From: Paenibacillus agri
GTDB lineage: Bacteria; Bacillota; Bacilli; Paenibacillales; Paenibacillaceae
Direction: 5' to 3'
Assembly (NCBI RefSeq): GCF_013359945.1
Contig: NZ_JABWCS010000217.1
Location: 124,001-188,000, forward strand
Length of the DNA: 64,000 nt
The notes under the pieces are model-generated. The model saw nothing but the letters and a program-made list of their open reading frames with translations, was not told where the DNA came from and did no database searches. Of this stretch, positions 60,837-64,000 are shown one piece after another. Position numbers and translations under genes: made by a program. Within the stretch, counting starts at the first letter, position 1. Every line of letters starts with the position of its first letter.

Positions 60837-60866
60837 AAAAACCCGCGTTTTCAGCGGGTTTTTTCC
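60837..60866. terminator. terminator between hypothetical and M23 genes
   Basis: AAACCCGC and GCGGGTTT form a stem, followed by TTTT on the plus side and preceded by AAAAA, so it can act in either direction. Confidence 0.75.
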
Positions 60867-60915
60867 AGTTATATGGATATTAAAGGGTGATTCCGTGTCC
60901 AAATAATGACAGATT

Positions 60916-61593
60916 TCAATGCAGCGAAGTCTCCGGCACTGTAGGCGTAAGCATTTTCATCAACTCGTCATATTCCTTGGGGTCCACATATTTCGCGATA
61001 ACCGCCTGGAGTTCCTTAACCTCCGCCTCCGTCAGCCCGTCCTCCATCGCAGCCGAAATCTTCTGCATTTCCTCCTGAGGCAGCTTGTTCATCAGGATAT
61101 TGAAAATGTTAACCTTCTCTGCAGACGGCAGGTTGTCCTTCAGGTCACGCATAGCCTCCGGGGTCATCACCAATTGCTGGTCCAGGGCGCTTCCCCCTTG
61201 GTTATGAGAATCTGTGGACTCGCCAGCAGCCTGTCCCATGACCGGGAGCGCATCCTCCGGCACCTTCTCCTCAGCTGGCTTATCGCCACCGGACGGGGAA
61301 GGGGAACTTGACGCTTTTGGCGTATCCGTGTTGCTGCTGCTCTTGCCCTTATCCTGTACCGTCTTCCCCTTGTCCCCATTCACAACCTCTGCAACAGCAG
61401 GCTTCTCCTTCGTACCCATCAGGCTCCGCATCATCCCGACTATCCCCGGTGCAGGTTTCTCCAGCTTGATATCAAAGCTCGCCAGCACCGATTGAATATA
61501 GGCATTCACCACAACTCCCGTCGTCAGAATCGAAAGGGTGCTCGCCAGCACTACAATCATGCATACGGCAAGCGCACGCTTTACCAGTTTCAT
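60916..61593 (-). CDS. exported hypothetical protein
   Basis: A 225-residue membrane-anchored or secreted protein. The hydrophobic start (ALAVCMIVVLASTLSILTTG) is followed by a Ser/Lys/Pro-rich linker (about 75-120), then a helical domain (LKDNLPSAEKVNIFNILM). ATG 61593 follows AAGGGAG. It lies between purA and the M23 peptidase. I do not recognise the family. Confidence 0.65.
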   Translation of the reverse strand: MKLVKRALAVCMIVVLASTLSILTTGVVVNAYIQSVLASFDIKLEKPAPGIVGMMRSLMGTKEKPAVAEVVNGDKGKTVQDKGKSSSNTDTPKASSSPSPSGGDKPAEEKVPEDALPVMGQAAGESTDSHNQGGSALDQQLVMTPEAMRDLKDNLPSAEKVNIFNILMNKLPQEEMQKISAAMEDGLTEAEVKELQAVIAKYVDPKEYDELMKMLTPTVPETSLH

Positions 61594-61726
61594 GTTTACC
61601 ACTCCCTTAGTATCTGTTCAACGCTGACCCTTAAGGATCATGCCGCTTCTACATCCATCCTTCCAGTATTGACGGGAACAGACCTCGGGAAACCTTGAAG
61701 TATCCATGAAATCGGAAAAAAGGCAA

Positions 61727-61756
61727 CAAAAAAGAGGCCTCTGACGAGGCCCCTTC
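61727..61756 (-). terminator. purA terminator
   Basis: GGGGCCTC and GAGGCCTC pair just after the purA stop and are followed by TTTTTT on the minus strand. Confidence 0.9.
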
Positions 61757-61760
61757 AAAA

Positions 61761-63047
61761 TTAGATATAGATTGGCAATACTTGATTTGTCTGCTCACGG
61801 TTGCGTCCTACGGAGAAGATCGCAATTGGAATGCCTGTAAGTTCCGCTACACGCTCTACATATTTCCGCGTGTTGGCTGGAAGATCTTCCAGGGTCTTAG
61901 CAGACGTGATATCCTCACTCCAGCCTGGCAGCTCTTCATAGACAGCTTCACATTCAGCCAGCATTTTGAGGCTAGCCGGGTAATGTGTAATAACCTCGCC
62001 GCGGTATTTATAGCCGGTGCAGATTTTTACTGTCTTCAGTCCGCTCAGAACGTCAAGCGAATTCAGCGACAAGCCTGTAATCCCGCTCACACGACGAGCA
62101 TGGCGAACCACAACGCTATCGAACCAGCCCACACGACGGGCGCGTCCAGTAACGGTACCGTACTCATGTCCGGTCTCACGGATATAATCGCCAATCTCAT
62201 CACTCAGCTCAGTAGGGAATGGACCGTCACCCACACGGGTAGTGTAGGATTTGGCAACCCCGATAACCTGTTTGATTTTAGATGGACCCACACCGGAACC
62301 AATGCAGACACCGCCAGCTGAAGGATTGGAAGAGGTCACGAACGGGTATGTGCCTTGATCGATATCAAGCATTACCCCTTGTGCGCCTTCGAACAATACC
62401 TTGGATTCAGCATCAATTGCATCATTCAGGACAACCGATGTATCAGCCACATACTTGCGCAGCACTTCAGCATACTCGAGATACTGAGTCAGAATCTCCT
62501 CAACGTCCAGCGGCTCTGCACCGTACACTTGAGTGATAACCTGATTCTTCTCTCCCATCAGATGACGCAGACGCAATTCGAACTCTTCTGCATCCATCAG
62601 GTCAGCAATCCGGATTCCGTTACGGGCAGCCTTGTCCATGTAGCATGGGCCAATCCCTTTACGGGTCGTTCCGATCTTGTTCGGACCTTTGCGGTCTTCT
62701 TCTAGTGCGTCAAGCAGAATATGATATGGCATGATAACGTGAGCACGGTCGCTGATGACCAGATTTTCTGTGTCAAAACCGTTCTCGTGAATATAATTAA
62801 TTTCCTCGATCAACGCAACCGGATTGATAACCATTCCGTTGCCGATGACACAAGATTTCTCTTTATAGAATACGCCTGATGGAATCAAGCTCAGCTTGAA
62901 TTTCTTACCGTCAATCAGAATCGTGTGACCGGCATTGTTGCCCCCCTGATACCGGGCAACTACATCTGCGCTCTCTGCTAGAAAGTCAGTGATTTTCCCT
63001 TTGCCTTCGTCTCCCCATTGTGTTCCCACGACGACTACCGTTGACAT
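61761..63047 (-). CDS. purA: adenylosuccinate synthetase
   Basis: A 428-residue enzyme joining IMP and aspartate to adenylosuccinate with GTP, the first step to AMP. It has the N-terminal GTQWGDEGKGKITD (8-21), RYQGGNNAGHTI, and GTTRKGIGPCYMDKAAR. ATG 63047 follows GGAGG; the ATG at 63053 is too near that site. A strong promoter and a PurBox pair lie upstream, so PurR represses it when adenine is present. Confidence 0.98.
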   Translation of the reverse strand: MSTVVVVGTQWGDEGKGKITDFLAESADVVARYQGGNNAGHTILIDGKKFKLSLIPSGVFYKEKSCVIGNGMVINPVALIEEINYIHENGFDTENLVISDRAHVIMPYHILLDALEEDRKGPNKIGTTRKGIGPCYMDKAARNGIRIADLMDAEEFELRLRHLMGEKNQVITQVYGAEPLDVEEILTQYLEYAEVLRKYVADTSVVLNDAIDAESKVLFEGAQGVMLDIDQGTYPFVTSSNPSAGGVCIGSGVGPSKIKQVIGVAKSYTTRVGDGPFPTELSDEIGDYIRETGHEYGTVTGRARRVGWFDSVVVRHARRVSGITGLSLNSLDVLSGLKTVKICTGYKYRGEVITHYPASLKMLAECEAVYEELPGWSEDITSAKTLEDLPANTRKYVERVAELTGIPIAIFSVGRNREQTNQVLPIYI

Positions 63048-63172
63048 GTTCATTCCTCCGTAGGTGCTCGCACAGCACCATTATTTTTCATAATATGGGC
63101 CCTGTACACTGATCTTATGTACGCAGCCCTTGCGGGCGCTTCAGCGGTTTTTCCCGTTAAAGCACAATAACC

Positions 63173-63201
63173 AGTGTACCAGCCGTCATTTTCAAAGTCA
63201 A
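63173..63201 (-). promoter_or_regulatory. purA promoter
   Basis: On the minus strand TTGACT (63196-63201) and TACACT (63173-63178) are 17 bases apart; transcription would start near 63166, leaving a leader of about 120 bases. Confidence 0.7.
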
Positions 63202-63208
63202 ATAAAAA

Positions 63209-63242
63209 CGAACGATTATACATAGAAATGTACAATCGTTCG
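63209..63242. promoter_or_regulatory. PurR operator (inverted PurBox pair)
   Basis: CGAACGATT (63209-63217) and AATCGTTCG (63234-63242) are exact mirror images separated by 16 bases. This matches the paired PurBox arrangement (CCGAAC core, 16-17 base spacing) of Bacillus PurR. It lies directly upstream of the purA -35. The same dyad may also end the dnaB transcript. Confidence 0.75.
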
Positions 63243-63261
63243 GATATTGTCAGAATTAGGT

Positions 63262-64000
63262 TTAGCCTGCAAAAGGTTCTGCATGGGCCCTCTCGTAGTT
63301 GACGAACTTGTTGAAATTCTTAAGGAACACCAGCTCCACCGTACCCACCGGTCCGTTACGTTGCTTGGCGATGATAATCTCGATGATGTTCTTCTTCTCG
63401 GTCTCCTGGTTGTAATAATCGTCGCGATACAGGAAGGCAACGATATCGGCATCCTGCTCGATAGAACCGGATTCCCGCAAGTCACTCATCATCGGCCGTT
63501 TATCCTGGCGCTGTTCCACACCACGACTGAGCTGTGACAGTGCGATAACCGGCACATCCAGCTCACGGGCGATCATCTTAAGGGTCCGGGAAATTTCCGA
63601 GACTTCCTGCTGACGATTCTCACCGGCCTTGCCGCGACCTTGAATCAGCTGTAGATAGTCGATCAGGATCATGCCGAGGCCCTTTTCCTTTTTCAACCGG
63701 CGGCATTTGGAACGAATATCAGTGACGGTAATCCCCGCCGTATCATCAATATAAATCTCAGCCTCTGATAAGGATTGAATCCCCATCGTCAGCTTGGACC
63801 AATCATCATCACTCTTGAAGTCACCGGTACGCATAAGGTTGGCATCCAGATTGGCCTCGGCACAAATCATCCGCTGCACAAGCTGGGCTGCCCCCATCTC
63901 CAGACTGAAGATAGCGACGGTCTCTTTGGCACGAACCGCGACATTCTGAGCGATGTTGAGCGCAAAGGCTGTCTTCCCTACGGAAGGCCGTGCGGCCACA
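63262..64000 (-). CDS. dnaB: replicative DNA helicase, C-terminal part (5' end outside window)
   Basis: The visible 246 codons are the RecA-like C-terminal domain of the hexameric replicative helicase (dnaC in Bacillus naming). It has the Walker A RPSVGKTA, the Walker B region MILIDYLQLI, the arginine/glutamine segment (ALSQLSRGVEQR) and the DnaB-specific end RNGPVGTVELVF. It unwinds DNA ahead of the fork. The N-terminal half lies beyond the right edge. The order dnaB-purA-walR is conserved in Firmicutes. Confidence 0.97.
   Translation of the reverse strand, partial: VAARPSVGKTAFALNIAQNVAVRAKETVAIFSLEMGAAQLVQRMICAEANLDANLMRTGDFKSDDDWSKLTMGIQSLSEAEIYIDDTAGITVTDIRSKCRRLKKEKGLGMILIDYLQLIQGRGKAGENRQQEVSEISRTLKMIARELDVPVIALSQLSRGVEQRQDKRPMMSDLRESGSIEQDADIVAFLYRDDYYNQETEKKNIIEIIIAKQRNGPVGTVELVFLKNFNKFVNYERAHAEPFAG

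Overview
The window comes from a low-to-moderate-GC, endospore-forming Firmicute, most likely Paenibacillus or a close relative. On the right it carries the conserved block dnaB, purA, walR-walK-walH-walI-walJ, htrA and rlmH. It also has a Spo0E-type phosphatase, an SLH-domain surface enzyme, a copper-amine-oxidase-type surface protein and a CxxH/CxxC protein. Both ends are cut inside genes: an ABC ATPase on the left and dnaB on the right. I saw no rRNA, tRNA or CRISPR array.

Layout. 1-10.6 kb is ordinary accessory chromosome: a LytTR/ABC export locus, a Spo0E-like peptide, a DedA protein, an SLH serine hydrolase, a histidine kinase fused to its own response regulator, a diguanylate cyclase and a sugar O-acetyltransferase. 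10.8-39.7 kb is a composite mobile island. 39.7-64 kb is core: rlmH, an EcsC protein, a permease, cydABDC under two TGTGA-N6-TCACA palindromes, cold-shock genes, the WalRK operon with htrA, a LysM/G5/M23 peptidase, purA behind a PurR operator, and dnaB.

The main discovery is that island. The last codons of rlmH (39695-39714) are repeated exactly, 20 of 20 bases and in the same orientation, at 15193-15212. A degenerate copy still reading as the end of an RlmH protein lies at 10848-10873, and a weaker one at 37042-37063. The 3' end of rlmH is the attachment site of staphylococcal SCC elements. The 24.5 kb between the two perfect copies holds what such an element needs: a large serine recombinase, a DUF927 helicase-like ATPase, a putative ssDNA-binding protein with an acidic tail, a RadC-like protein and an RHH protein with a DUF1413-like part. 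I read it as an SCC-like element outside the staphylococci, assembled by repeated insertion at rlmH.

Cargo. The left arm has a three-gene candidate defence locus: a HamA-like nuclease overlapping a Ski2-type helicase, then a second PD-(D/E)XK nuclease. The right arm is a row of small cassettes, all transcribed leftward and separated by copies of an imperfect ~150 bp repeat: an RHH protein pair, an HNH nuclease and a dynamin-like GTPase. The GTPase is preceded by a promoter, a 20-codon leader ORF and a 16-bp perfect hairpin that buries its ribosome binding site, the architecture of translational attenuation. Left of the 15193 repeat, a GntR/ABC operon (YtrA type) and the stump of a reverse transcriptase form an older cassette.
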